In this document: positions 9,321-16,516 of the stretch, piece by piece
Position numbering within the stretch: the stretch's first letter is position 1
Layout: each line of letters starts with the position of its first letter
Origin: Pleurocapsa sp. PCC 7327
Lineage (GTDB): Bacteria > Cyanobacteriota > Cyanobacteriia > Cyanobacteriales > Microcystaceae
Direction: 5' to 3'
DNA: 64,000 nucleotides
Assembly: GCF_000317025.1 (NCBI RefSeq)
Contig: NC_019689.1
Span: 3,860,024-3,924,023, forward strand
The notes under the pieces: model-generated
Databases searched by the model: none
What the model saw: the letters and a program-made list of their open reading frames with translations, nothing else
What the model was told of the DNA's origin: nothing
Program-made: the position numbers and the translations under genes

Positions 9321-9542
9321 GATGCGATCGCAATCCTTGAAGAAATTGAGCATGATTTGAGTCAATGGTATGGCAATCGTCGGTTAGTCGTATAAAGTCT
9401 GGCTAGAGAGACTAGAGAGAATAGTGAGGTAGCTTTAATCGTTGCCACTGCGATCGCCATTTCTATTGTTATCTATGCAGTATCCAAATCGGTAGCCGCC
9501 ATCATCACGGCTTGGCGCAAATTCATGGTTTCGAGCAACTAA
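9321..9542 (+). pseudogene. Relic of a small protein gene (nonsense-interrupted)
   Basis: Reading 9321 onward gives an acidic helix (ILEEIEHDLSQWYGNRRLVV), a TAA, and then in the same frame a coherent hydrophobic segment (EVALIVATAIAISIVIYAVS) plus KSVAAIITAWRKFMVSSN, ending at TAA 9540-9542. No start codon precedes the second half. The shared frame across one stop suggests a decayed small membrane-anchored protein. I do not recognise the family, and this could be chance. Confidence 0.3.
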
Positions 9543-9643
9543 ATTCATTTATGGAAAACAAAGAAAAACATAGCATCGATATTCGAGTAACTAGATCGAT
9601 CTATGGGGTATCAATTACGAATTACGAATTAAAGCGAAGCGAC

Positions 9644-9814
9644 TTAACCTGCTACTTCTCCTGTCAAAAACGCACCCAATAGCTGCTCTAAGTAAATCTC
9701 TTCGGAGTCTGATAAGACTGTATCGGGAGCGCACACTCGCGTGACTTCGGCTTTGAGAGCTGGGGTGAGATAACCGTCTTGTAATGCCTGTTTGACAATT
9801 TCTTGAAGACTCAT
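9644..9814 (-). CDS. Small conserved-looking cyanobacterial protein, 56 aa
   Basis: This ORF encodes MSLQEIVKQALQDGYLTPA and onward, ending LLGAFLTGEVAG. It has a strong ribosome binding site (GGAGGAG, on the minus strand about 11 bases before the ATG at 9814). The product is acidic, helical and soluble, with one Cys. Small proteins of this appearance (SLQEIVRQAL...YLTP..E) are frequent in cyanobacterial genomes and have no known function. It is transcribed in the same direction as the neighbours to its right. Confidence 0.7.
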   Translation of the reverse strand: MSLQEIVKQALQDGYLTPALKAEVTRVCAPDTVLSDSEEIYLEQLLGAFLTGEVAG

Positions 9815-9885
9815 AGCGAAAGAATTCTCCTCCCTTTTTAGTCAGTCTTAAACTATCGTTTAACTGTTAACTGCTAAAGAGTACT

Positions 9886-10287
9886 TCAACCATCATGGTC
9901 GGATTTCCGCATAGAAGTCCCACTAAAATTAGTTTCTGTCGAGACAAATATATTTTTGATATCTTCTATCACATCTATAATATCTTGTAAAGAAACTTTT
10001 AAAAGAGATAGGATACCGATCGCGATGAGAGTCGTTCCAATCAAGAAATTATTATCGTATAAAACCAATCCAACAATAACAATGAAATAGGGAGAGATAA
10101 TTCTGCTAATTTTTTCCACCGTATTGACAAGTTCAGAACTCTCTTGAGTAGGTTCTCGATTGGAGCGATCGAATAACTCAAACTCCTCCGTTTTTTCTTC
10201 TGTTTTCGCTAGTTGAGATGACATCATAGTATCTAGCAAATCGGCAGGATCGGAGGGTTTATTTTCTTTTTGCGGTTTTCCAAACAT
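9886..10287 (-). CDS. Small two-helix membrane protein, unknown
   Basis: The 133-residue product has a charged N-terminal half (residues 1-58, rich in E, K and S). Two hydrophobic helices follow (IISPYFIVIVGLVLYD and FLIGTTLIAIGILSLL, about residues 63-97), then a short cytosolic tail. I do not recognise the family. It lies 30 bp downstream of the flavoprotein gene on the same strand and may share its transcript. Confidence 0.6.
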   Translation of the reverse strand: MFGKPQKENKPSDPADLLDTMMSSQLAKTEEKTEEFELFDRSNREPTQESSELVNTVEKISRIISPYFIVIVGLVLYDNNFLIGTTLIAIGILSLLKVSLQDIIDVIEDIKNIFVSTETNFSGTSMRKSDHDG

Positions 10288-10317
10288 TTTCTAATCGCAT
10301 CTCCTATAACATCTTTA

Positions 10318-11829
10318 CTATGGTAGCCAAAAATTCGGCAGAAGATTCTTACCAATGTCGCGTACTGTTTTATTAATCGTTCGCGCTATCTGAATATGGG
10401 GTTCGTCTGCTTCTACTGGAATGATTTTTGCCGCTTCTCCTATGCCAAAGCGTTCAATAACGAGATTTGCCGCCTCCAAACCCGTCACGTAAGCTTTTTC
10501 TTGCGACCAAGAACCATGATTGGTTACAATCCAATCGCCACTCATAAATAAGTTAGGAATGCTAGTTTTTGCTCTCAGGAGATATTGATAGCTACCTGGG
10601 GCAAAATGAGTCACTCCTTGACGAACTCGAATAATACTTCTATCTACGACTTTTGCCTCTCGAAATTCAGGAACGCAAGTGGCTAAATCTTGATGAACTT
10701 TTGCTACAATTTCTTCGTCAGTCATAGGCAATAATTGATTAGCGTGATAAAAATCCGCTTCTACTACGCTACCCGATTCGTCTTTGTATTCGTCCTGTAA
10801 AGTATTGAGATCGAAAAATGTCCATCCCGTCGTGGGATCGAAACCAAAACAAGCATTAGATGGCAGAGAAATGCTAATCTTGCGATCGAACCACAACCGC
10901 ACGGCTAATACATCAATTCCTCCCAAATTCATTAAATTACGAAATTCTGGAGAAGTATTTAATGTCTTGCTACCCGCGACAATCTTTTTAATCCCACTAA
11001 CGCTAACGGCAAAAATTACGGCATCTGCATCGAAAGTTTCCTCTCCACAAACAACGGCTTTAGCATTACCCATTGCATCTAAAATAACGTCATCAACTCG
11101 TTTATTAGTAAGGACTTTTCCGCCTACTTTTTCTATCTTCTCCACCCATGGCTGAAAAATTTTTTCTCCTACCGTTCCCCGACACCAAACAACATCAAAA
11201 TCGGGTTGATGAGCCAATATAAAATAATAGAGCATTCCGAGGGCAGCAGCGGCGCTACATTGTTCCCCTGGTGTAAATAAACCCACCAATAACATGGGTT
11301 CAAAAGAGTCTTTATACAACCTTGCAGAAACGCCAAATTGTTTAAACAATTCCCTGGCAGTTACTTTGTCATAGCGCTGCCACGCTTCGTCAGAATTATC
11401 GAAATCTATGACGGCATAGAGAAAGGGTAAGGCAGAGAGTCTATCGATTAGAGGTAAGCGTTTGAAGCGAGTATAAAGGAAAATTCCCAGAGGCGTAGGC
11501 AATCTCAGTTCGTTTTGAAAGATAGGGGATTCAACTTCCAATCCTGCCGGAGAATATTGAGAGGAACGGGTAAAGGGAGTGAAAGGATTGAGTCCTAATT
11601 CGTTGACGAGACTGAAGATATTTTGATAGGGATACCAAAAACCGTGAATTCCTCCTTCTACAGAACGTCCGCCGGGGGTTTTCCATCCGGCGACTAATCC
11701 GCCTGGATAGGGTGCGGCTTCTAGGAGAGTAACATCATAACCCTGTTTGGCAAGGTGATAGGTTGCCCCCAATCCTGCCCAACCCGCACCGACGACAACG
11801 ACTCGTTTTAGTGGCGATGTTTCTGACAT
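10318..11829 (-). CDS. FAD-dependent amine-oxidase/phytoene-desaturase-like oxidoreductase
   Basis: The start is at ATG 11829 (MSETSPLKRVVVVGAGWAGLG), because the longer frame upstream has no family-like residues. The product is 503 residues. It has the N-terminal dinucleotide-binding motif VVVVGAGWAGLGATYHLAKQG followed by GGLVAGW, and a C-terminal FAD segment (NLFMSGDWIVTNHGSWSQEKAYVTGLEAA). These are hallmarks of the carotenoid desaturase/isomerase and amine oxidase superfamily. The sequence resembles a widespread cyanobacterial paralogue of uncertain substrate, not CrtP or CrtQ themselves. Carotenoid or other isoprenoid oxidation is the likely role, but this is inference. Confidence 0.8.
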   Translation of the reverse strand: MSETSPLKRVVVVGAGWAGLGATYHLAKQGYDVTLLEAAPYPGGLVAGWKTPGGRSVEGGIHGFWYPYQNIFSLVNELGLNPFTPFTRSSQYSPAGLEVESPIFQNELRLPTPLGIFLYTRFKRLPLIDRLSALPFLYAVIDFDNSDEAWQRYDKVTARELFKQFGVSARLYKDSFEPMLLVGLFTPGEQCSAAAALGMLYYFILAHQPDFDVVWCRGTVGEKIFQPWVEKIEKVGGKVLTNKRVDDVILDAMGNAKAVVCGEETFDADAVIFAVSVSGIKKIVAGSKTLNTSPEFRNLMNLGGIDVLAVRLWFDRKISISLPSNACFGFDPTTGWTFFDLNTLQDEYKDESGSVVEADFYHANQLLPMTDEEIVAKVHQDLATCVPEFREAKVVDRSIIRVRQGVTHFAPGSYQYLLRAKTSIPNLFMSGDWIVTNHGSWSQEKAYVTGLEAANLVIERFGIGEAAKIIPVEADEPHIQIARTINKTVRDIGKNLLPNFWLP

Positions 11830-12152
11830 CCTTGTACCTACTAAGTTTCTTGTCCTAGCATGCCACGATCGTAAAGTTGCGTGAAGCCTAGACAGATAGA
11901 TTGATTGACAAAAGCGATCGCAACTTTCCAAAATCATTCTGTCAAAGTTGTGTTTGTAGCTAAAGATACGACAGTTTTGCTTGGGGTATTCTAAATTAAT
12001 TTGAAAAGCTTTTTAATGCAAAATTGCCAAAAACTTATGCATTAAGACAAAAGCAAAACCCGTACTAGAAACGATCCTTTCTTCAAAAGATTTACAAAAT
12101 TTAATAAATAGTTATTTTTCTTAGTAAATAATTATAAAAAATCTTTTATTGA

Positions 12153-13235
12153 ATGGTGCAGACACTAAACATCGGGGGAGAAATGCACGTGAACTTATTA
12201 TCATCTCTAGAGTTACTAATACCTGAAAGGCAGTCGAAAACCAAGAAGCTGAATAGTACCTTTCCTACTGTCTGTTCTATACTTGCCCCTGGCGCTTTAG
12301 CGTCTTTAGTCTATTCATACTATGATGTTGAACTTGTCAAAAATTGTCTATTTTGGCGGCGGGGATTGAGCGATGTTTATTTAGTAGAAACCTTATCCAA
12401 GCCTTATATATTAAGGGTTTCTCACCATCATTGGCGATCGAAAAACGAGATCGATTTTGAACTAGAATTGCTGGAGTTTTTACGCGATCGCCAAATCCTC
12501 GTAGCGTCTCCTTTGAGGACAAAAGAAGGAAACTTATCAATTGAAATTGATGCCCCTGAAGGAAAACGCTATGCAGCTTTATTCCATTATGCGCCAGGAG
12601 AAATTGCATTAGGAGATTTCAATCATACTCAAAGTTTTCTATTAGGAGAAACCGTTGCCAAGCTGCATCAAGCGACTAAAGGATTTAAGACGGTTGCCTA
12701 CCGCCAACCGCTAGATTTAAAACATTTACTCGACGATTCGCTACAAATTATTGCCCCATTCTTGCACCGCAGACAGCAAGATTTGAAATATTTACTAGAA
12801 GCGATCGCTTTGATTAAATATCAACTAAGCAGTCTGCCAGCCAAATCGCCTTATTGGGTGGTCTGTTGGGGCGATCCTCATAGCGGCAACGTTCATATTA
12901 CCCGCAATAATCAAATGACACTCTTCGATTTCGATCAATGCGGGTACGGATGGCGCGTTTTTGACATCGCTAAATTCTGGCAAGTTGGGTTACAGACGGG
13001 TTTGAGTCGCACTATCAGGCAAGCTTTTCTCGATGGCTATCTTTCCTATGAGAAAATTACCGATATAGAACTTGAGTGTTTGCAAGCTTTAACGCAAGCA
13101 GCATATATTTGGGCATGGGCGATCGCGCTCAATTATGCTAAATTTTACGACTATAGCAGGTTGGATAACAGTTATTTCTCGCAACGGTTGGAACGATTTA
13201 AGCAGTTGAATTGCAAAGATTGGCAATTATTTTAG
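12153..13235 (+). CDS. APH/choline-kinase-like phosphotransferase
   Basis: The 360-residue product has a kinase-like fold. LRVSHHHWRSKNEIDFELELLEFL corresponds to the N-lobe. WGDPHSGNVHI (about residue 244) is the Brenner-type catalytic loop with Asp as base and Asn for metal binding. The following LFDFDQCGYGWRVFDIAKFW holds the metal-binding Asp. Such proteins phosphorylate small alcohols (homoserine, choline, aminoglycosides) or act as hydroxylysine/fructosamine kinases; the substrate cannot be read here. An internal ATG at 12183 preceded closely by GGGGGAG is an alternative start. The cupin gene follows 25 bp downstream. Confidence 0.8.
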   Translation: MVQTLNIGGEMHVNLLSSLELLIPERQSKTKKLNSTFPTVCSILAPGALASLVYSYYDVELVKNCLFWRRGLSDVYLVETLSKPYILRVSHHHWRSKNEIDFELELLEFLRDRQILVASPLRTKEGNLSIEIDAPEGKRYAALFHYAPGEIALGDFNHTQSFLLGETVAKLHQATKGFKTVAYRQPLDLKHLLDDSLQIIAPFLHRRQQDLKYLLEAIALIKYQLSSLPAKSPYWVVCWGDPHSGNVHITRNNQMTLFDFDQCGYGWRVFDIAKFWQVGLQTGLSRTIRQAFLDGYLSYEKITDIELECLQALTQAAYIWAWAIALNYAKFYDYSRLDNSYFSQRLERFKQLNCKDWQLF

Positions 13236-13259
13236 CCACTCTAGCAATTAGCAATACCT

Positions 13260-13589
13260 ATGGCTAATATTTTTGACTTACTTTCATTCTTGCCCGACAA
13301 AGAATTATTTGAGCCTTTACTATCGGCTAATAACCTGCTCATAGAACGCATTATTTCTACCGGACAAAATACCCCACCAGGGCAATGGTACGACCAAGAA
13401 AAAGATGAGTGGGTAATTCTTTTGCAGGGAGAAGCAGAACTTTCCTATGAAGATGGTTCTAGAATACAGCTTGAAGCAGGAGATTATCTTTTTATCAAAG
13501 CCCATCAAAAACATCGAGTCGAACATACCACGGTCAATCCTCCCTGTATTTGGCTAGCCATTCATGGAAATTTAAGTAGAGAAACATAA
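13260..13589 (+). CDS. Small cupin-domain protein
   Basis: The 109-residue single-domain beta-barrel has cupin motif 1 around residues 37-58 (PPGQWYDQEKDEWVILLQGEAEL) and motif 2 around GDYLFIKAHQKHRVEHT. Potential metal ligands (His and Glu/Gln positions) are present but motif 1 lacks the usual HxH pair, so binding ability is uncertain. It is encoded directly behind the APH-like kinase gene and may sense or modify a related small molecule. Confidence 0.8.
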   Translation: MANIFDLLSFLPDKELFEPLLSANNLLIERIISTGQNTPPGQWYDQEKDEWVILLQGEAELSYEDGSRIQLEAGDYLFIKAHQKHRVEHTTVNPPCIWLAIHGNLSRET

Positions 13590-13709
13590 TTGAAACTGGG
13601 TAGGTTTGAGTTATTAGCTGTTGGTTAACTGATAGGCTATATTGATTGAGTTAGGCTCGGTTTTCAAAAAGCTGAAGTGCTTCCATAACAGCCTCGATAG
13701 AGTATTTCC

Positions 13710-15197
13710 ATGACAGATAAAGATGAAATTTACTCTCTCAAACAAGACGACCCAGACAGCAACCAACAGGTATTCAAGATTTCTCTAGCCCTTGGAATTG
13801 GCGTAGTGTTAATTTATTTAGCCTTTTTAAAACCCGGTATCTGGGGCATTGATGGCAACGATATGTTCTGGGTTTCTTACTCGATAGTGACTGAGGGAGA
13901 CTTCAGCACCGGACCGCAAATAGGAGTACTGGGGCGCGGCGGTGAATACTACTCGATTCGATATCCTCTGCTACCTATCCTAGCCACTCCTTTTGTTGTC
14001 GTCGGCATCGTGGTAGGTAATATATTGGGCATCCCCACGCGCTACACTGCTACCCTCTGCGCCCTTGTCCTGCCCCTTTTGCTGACGGCTATTACCACCT
14101 CTTTAGTAGCTTTGCTAGCCCTGCGACTGGGAAGCTCAAAAAGAGGTGCCTATCTGGCTGCTATAGGCTACGCATTCGGTACGACTGCTCTAGTTTACTC
14201 TCGCGAGTTTTTTGCCGAACCTCTACTGGCTTTGTTGACGACTGCCAGCATCTATCTAGCTTTAGGAAAAACTTATCGAGAACAGGCAGGGGCGAGTATT
14301 CTAGCCGGTTTAGCCATTACAGCCAAACCTGCCGGGATCGTTATCGGACCTCTGGTGTCTTTTTATTTTTTGTGCAAAAAATATTCCTGGCGAACCGTTA
14401 TTACTCCTCTCGTAGGGACGGCGATGGGCGTATTTCTTTACATGGGATACAATTACTTGCGCTTTGAAAGTTTTTTTGGTAGCGGTCAAAGTAGCAATCG
14501 CATTCAACTATTAGGAATGCCAGAACGATTGCTCGGCATGCTTTTTAGCCCTGGGGCCGGCGGCGGATTGATTTGGTACTGTCCGCCTACGATTTTGGCA
14601 ATTTACGGATTTCGCAAAGCTTTTAGAACGAAACCTTTAGAAGCCCTTCTGCTATTAGGAATCTTTTTAGGTTATTTAGTACTTCATTCCTTTTGGATCT
14701 TCAGAGGCTGGAATTGGGGACCGCGCTTTCTCGTTCCTGCCCTGCCCGCACTCTTGGCGCTAGTCGCCGTTTTAGAAAAGAAATGGTGGGACTGGATTGT
14801 TGCTTTGACTTTACTAGGGTTGTTTTGGAATGCTCCGACCTTAGTTTCCTATTATCAACGCTACTATGCCGAGGCAAGCGATCGCGGCGATTTTGCTAAA
14901 GCTATAGCTTTATGGGGAGATCCTCTAGATGCACCGCTATTCAACGCTTGGGGGGCTGCTTTCCGCCAACTGGGCACCGCCTTAACCTCGAATGTCGCTG
15001 AGGTAATTCACAACGTTGGCGAACCCCCAGGAAGAGGCAATTTAGCAAGTTCGGATCTTTTGAGAATCGTTGCTGTTTGGTGGTGGGTTTTGCCCGCTGT
15101 GGGTATCCCTATTTGGGTAGGGTTTGTCATTGCCATTATCCTAGTCGGACTGGGGATTTGGCTATTGGTTCGAGGCTGGCGGGAGATGGGGGAGTAG
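13710..15197 (+). CDS. Multi-pass membrane glycosyltransferase-like protein (GT-C/PMT type)
   Basis: The 495-residue polytopic protein has about ten hydrophobic helices. The first luminal loop contains the acidic segment WGIDGNDMFWVSYSIVTEGD. Acidic residues placed after the first helix are typical of GT-C glycosyltransferases that use polyprenyl-phosphate sugars. Positively charged inside loops are visible. The next gene encodes a dolichol-phosphate-mannose-synthase-like GT2 with membrane helices, which would supply such a donor. The two therefore probably decorate a lipid, polysaccharide or protein together. Confidence 0.7.
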   Translation: MTDKDEIYSLKQDDPDSNQQVFKISLALGIGVVLIYLAFLKPGIWGIDGNDMFWVSYSIVTEGDFSTGPQIGVLGRGGEYYSIRYPLLPILATPFVVVGIVVGNILGIPTRYTATLCALVLPLLLTAITTSLVALLALRLGSSKRGAYLAAIGYAFGTTALVYSREFFAEPLLALLTTASIYLALGKTYREQAGASILAGLAITAKPAGIVIGPLVSFYFLCKKYSWRTVITPLVGTAMGVFLYMGYNYLRFESFFGSGQSSNRIQLLGMPERLLGMLFSPGAGGGLIWYCPPTILAIYGFRKAFRTKPLEALLLLGIFLGYLVLHSFWIFRGWNWGPRFLVPALPALLALVAVLEKKWWDWIVALTLLGLFWNAPTLVSYYQRYYAEASDRGDFAKAIALWGDPLDAPLFNAWGAAFRQLGTALTSNVAEVIHNVGEPPGRGNLASSDLLRIVAVWWWVLPAVGIPIWVGFVIAIILVGLGIWLLVRGWREMGE

Positions 15198-15311
15198 GAG
15201 AAGTGTGGCGAGTGTGGGGAGACAAGGGAGAAAACTAACCACTAACCACTAACTAATCTCCAATCCAAATCGAAAATCCTTTCATCCAAAATCGAATAAC
15301 CAACAACTGAA
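15198..15311. repeat. Spacer made of short dispersed repeat strings
   Basis: The spacer between the two glycosyltransferase genes consists of a purine-biased run (GAGTGTGGGGAGACAAGGGA), then ACTAACCACTAACCACTAAC, then CAAAATCGAAAATCCTTTC-type strings. The same building blocks recur near 760-850, 2940-3000, 45000-45120 and 47290-47420. They contain no gene or obvious regulatory site. Confidence 0.7.
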
Positions 15312-16283
15312 ATGAAACTGATTATTCAAATTCCTTGTTACAACGAAGAAGCAACGCTAGGATTGACCCTTTCTCAACTTCCCCGTCAAATTCCCGGCAT
15401 TGATGAGGTAGAATGGCTGATTATCAACGATGGTAGCCTCGATCGCACCGTAGAAGTCGCGAAAGCCTGCGGTGTCGATCATATCGTGGACTTCGACCAC
15501 AACCAAGGTCTTGCCAAAGCTTTTATGGCAGGAATAGAAGCCTGTTTACTAAAAGGGGCAGATATCATTGTCAATACCGATGCCGACAATCAGTACTGTG
15601 CCGACGATATTCCGAAACTGATCGAGCCTATTTTAGCAGGGACGGCAGAGATTGTCGTTGGCGCTCGACCCATTCAAGATATTAAACATTTTTCTCCTGT
15701 CAAAAAATTCCTACAAAAATTGGGAAGCTGGGTGGTTCGCATCGCCAGTAAAACCGATATTCCCGATGCGCCGAGCGGTTTTCGCGCCATCAGTCGCAAC
15801 GCCGCCCTCCAGATGAATGTTTTTAACGAATATACCTATACCTTGGAAACGATTATTCAGGCAGGACAGAAGGGAATGGCGATTACTTCCGTTCCGATTA
15901 GGACTAATGATTATTTGCGACCGTCACGCCTGGTTAAAAGCATTCCCTCTTACATCCAGCGCTCTATTGTGACGATTATTCGCATTTTTATGACCTATCG
16001 CCCCCTTCAGTTTTTTATGACGCTGGGGAGCGTGCCTTTCTCTTTGGGCTTTATTCTCTGTTTGCGCTGGTTGATGCTATATGTAGGAATCTTTGGCGAT
16101 AGCCCCGAAAAACCCCGCGTTCCCAGTTTGGTGTTTGCTGCCATCCTGATTCTCATCGGCTTTCAGTTGTGGATGTTTGGTTTGGTTGCCGATTTGATGT
16201 CGGTCAATCGAAAGCTTTTAGAAGATATTCAATTGAGGTTGCGTCGCTCGGAAATACATGCAGCTAGCAAACGGCGATTTTAG
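15312..16283 (+). CDS. Glycosyltransferase family 2, DPM1/GtrB-like with C-terminal membrane helices
   Basis: The 323-residue product begins with the GT-A fold signature KLIIQIPCYNEEATLGLTL, and LIINDGSLDRT carries the nucleotide-binding Asp. DADNQY (about residue 97) is the DXD-type metal site. The last 90 residues hold two hydrophobic helices, as in polyprenyl-phosphate glycosyltransferases. It likely charges undecaprenyl phosphate with a sugar for the GT-C protein encoded just upstream. Confidence 0.87.
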   Translation: MKLIIQIPCYNEEATLGLTLSQLPRQIPGIDEVEWLIINDGSLDRTVEVAKACGVDHIVDFDHNQGLAKAFMAGIEACLLKGADIIVNTDADNQYCADDIPKLIEPILAGTAEIVVGARPIQDIKHFSPVKKFLQKLGSWVVRIASKTDIPDAPSGFRAISRNAALQMNVFNEYTYTLETIIQAGQKGMAITSVPIRTNDYLRPSRLVKSIPSYIQRSIVTIIRIFMTYRPLQFFMTLGSVPFSLGFILCLRWLMLYVGIFGDSPEKPRVPSLVFAAILILIGFQLWMFGLVADLMSVNRKLLEDIQLRLRRSEIHAASKRRF

Positions 16284-16345
16284 GCTTTTTCCCTTGGGGC
16301 TAGCCGGTAAAAATTCTAGGTAGACATGCGATATGTTGAAATTAG

Positions 16346-16463
16346 TTACAGGTTGTCCCAAAAGTGTAGAATGTCATGTTGAGCGTAGCGATAGCAAATA
16401 GCTCTTCGTTATATTCTACTGCACTCAGAATGAGAAAATATACTTTTCAGATGTCCTCTTAAA
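16346..16463. repeat. Dispersed repeat, family 2 (copy 1)
   Basis: The stretch begins TTACAGGTTGTCCCAAAAGT, contains CATGTTGAGCGTAGCGATAG centrally, and ends in ACTTTTCAGATGTCCTCTTA. A second copy with the same three landmarks in the same order occupies 54572-54765. It fills most of the spacer between the GT2 gene and recJ and shows no coding potential. Confidence 0.8.
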
Positions 16464-16516
16464 AGCGATCGCTTTTTTCTTGAATTTGTGATATTATACC
16501 TAATAATCGATTGACG

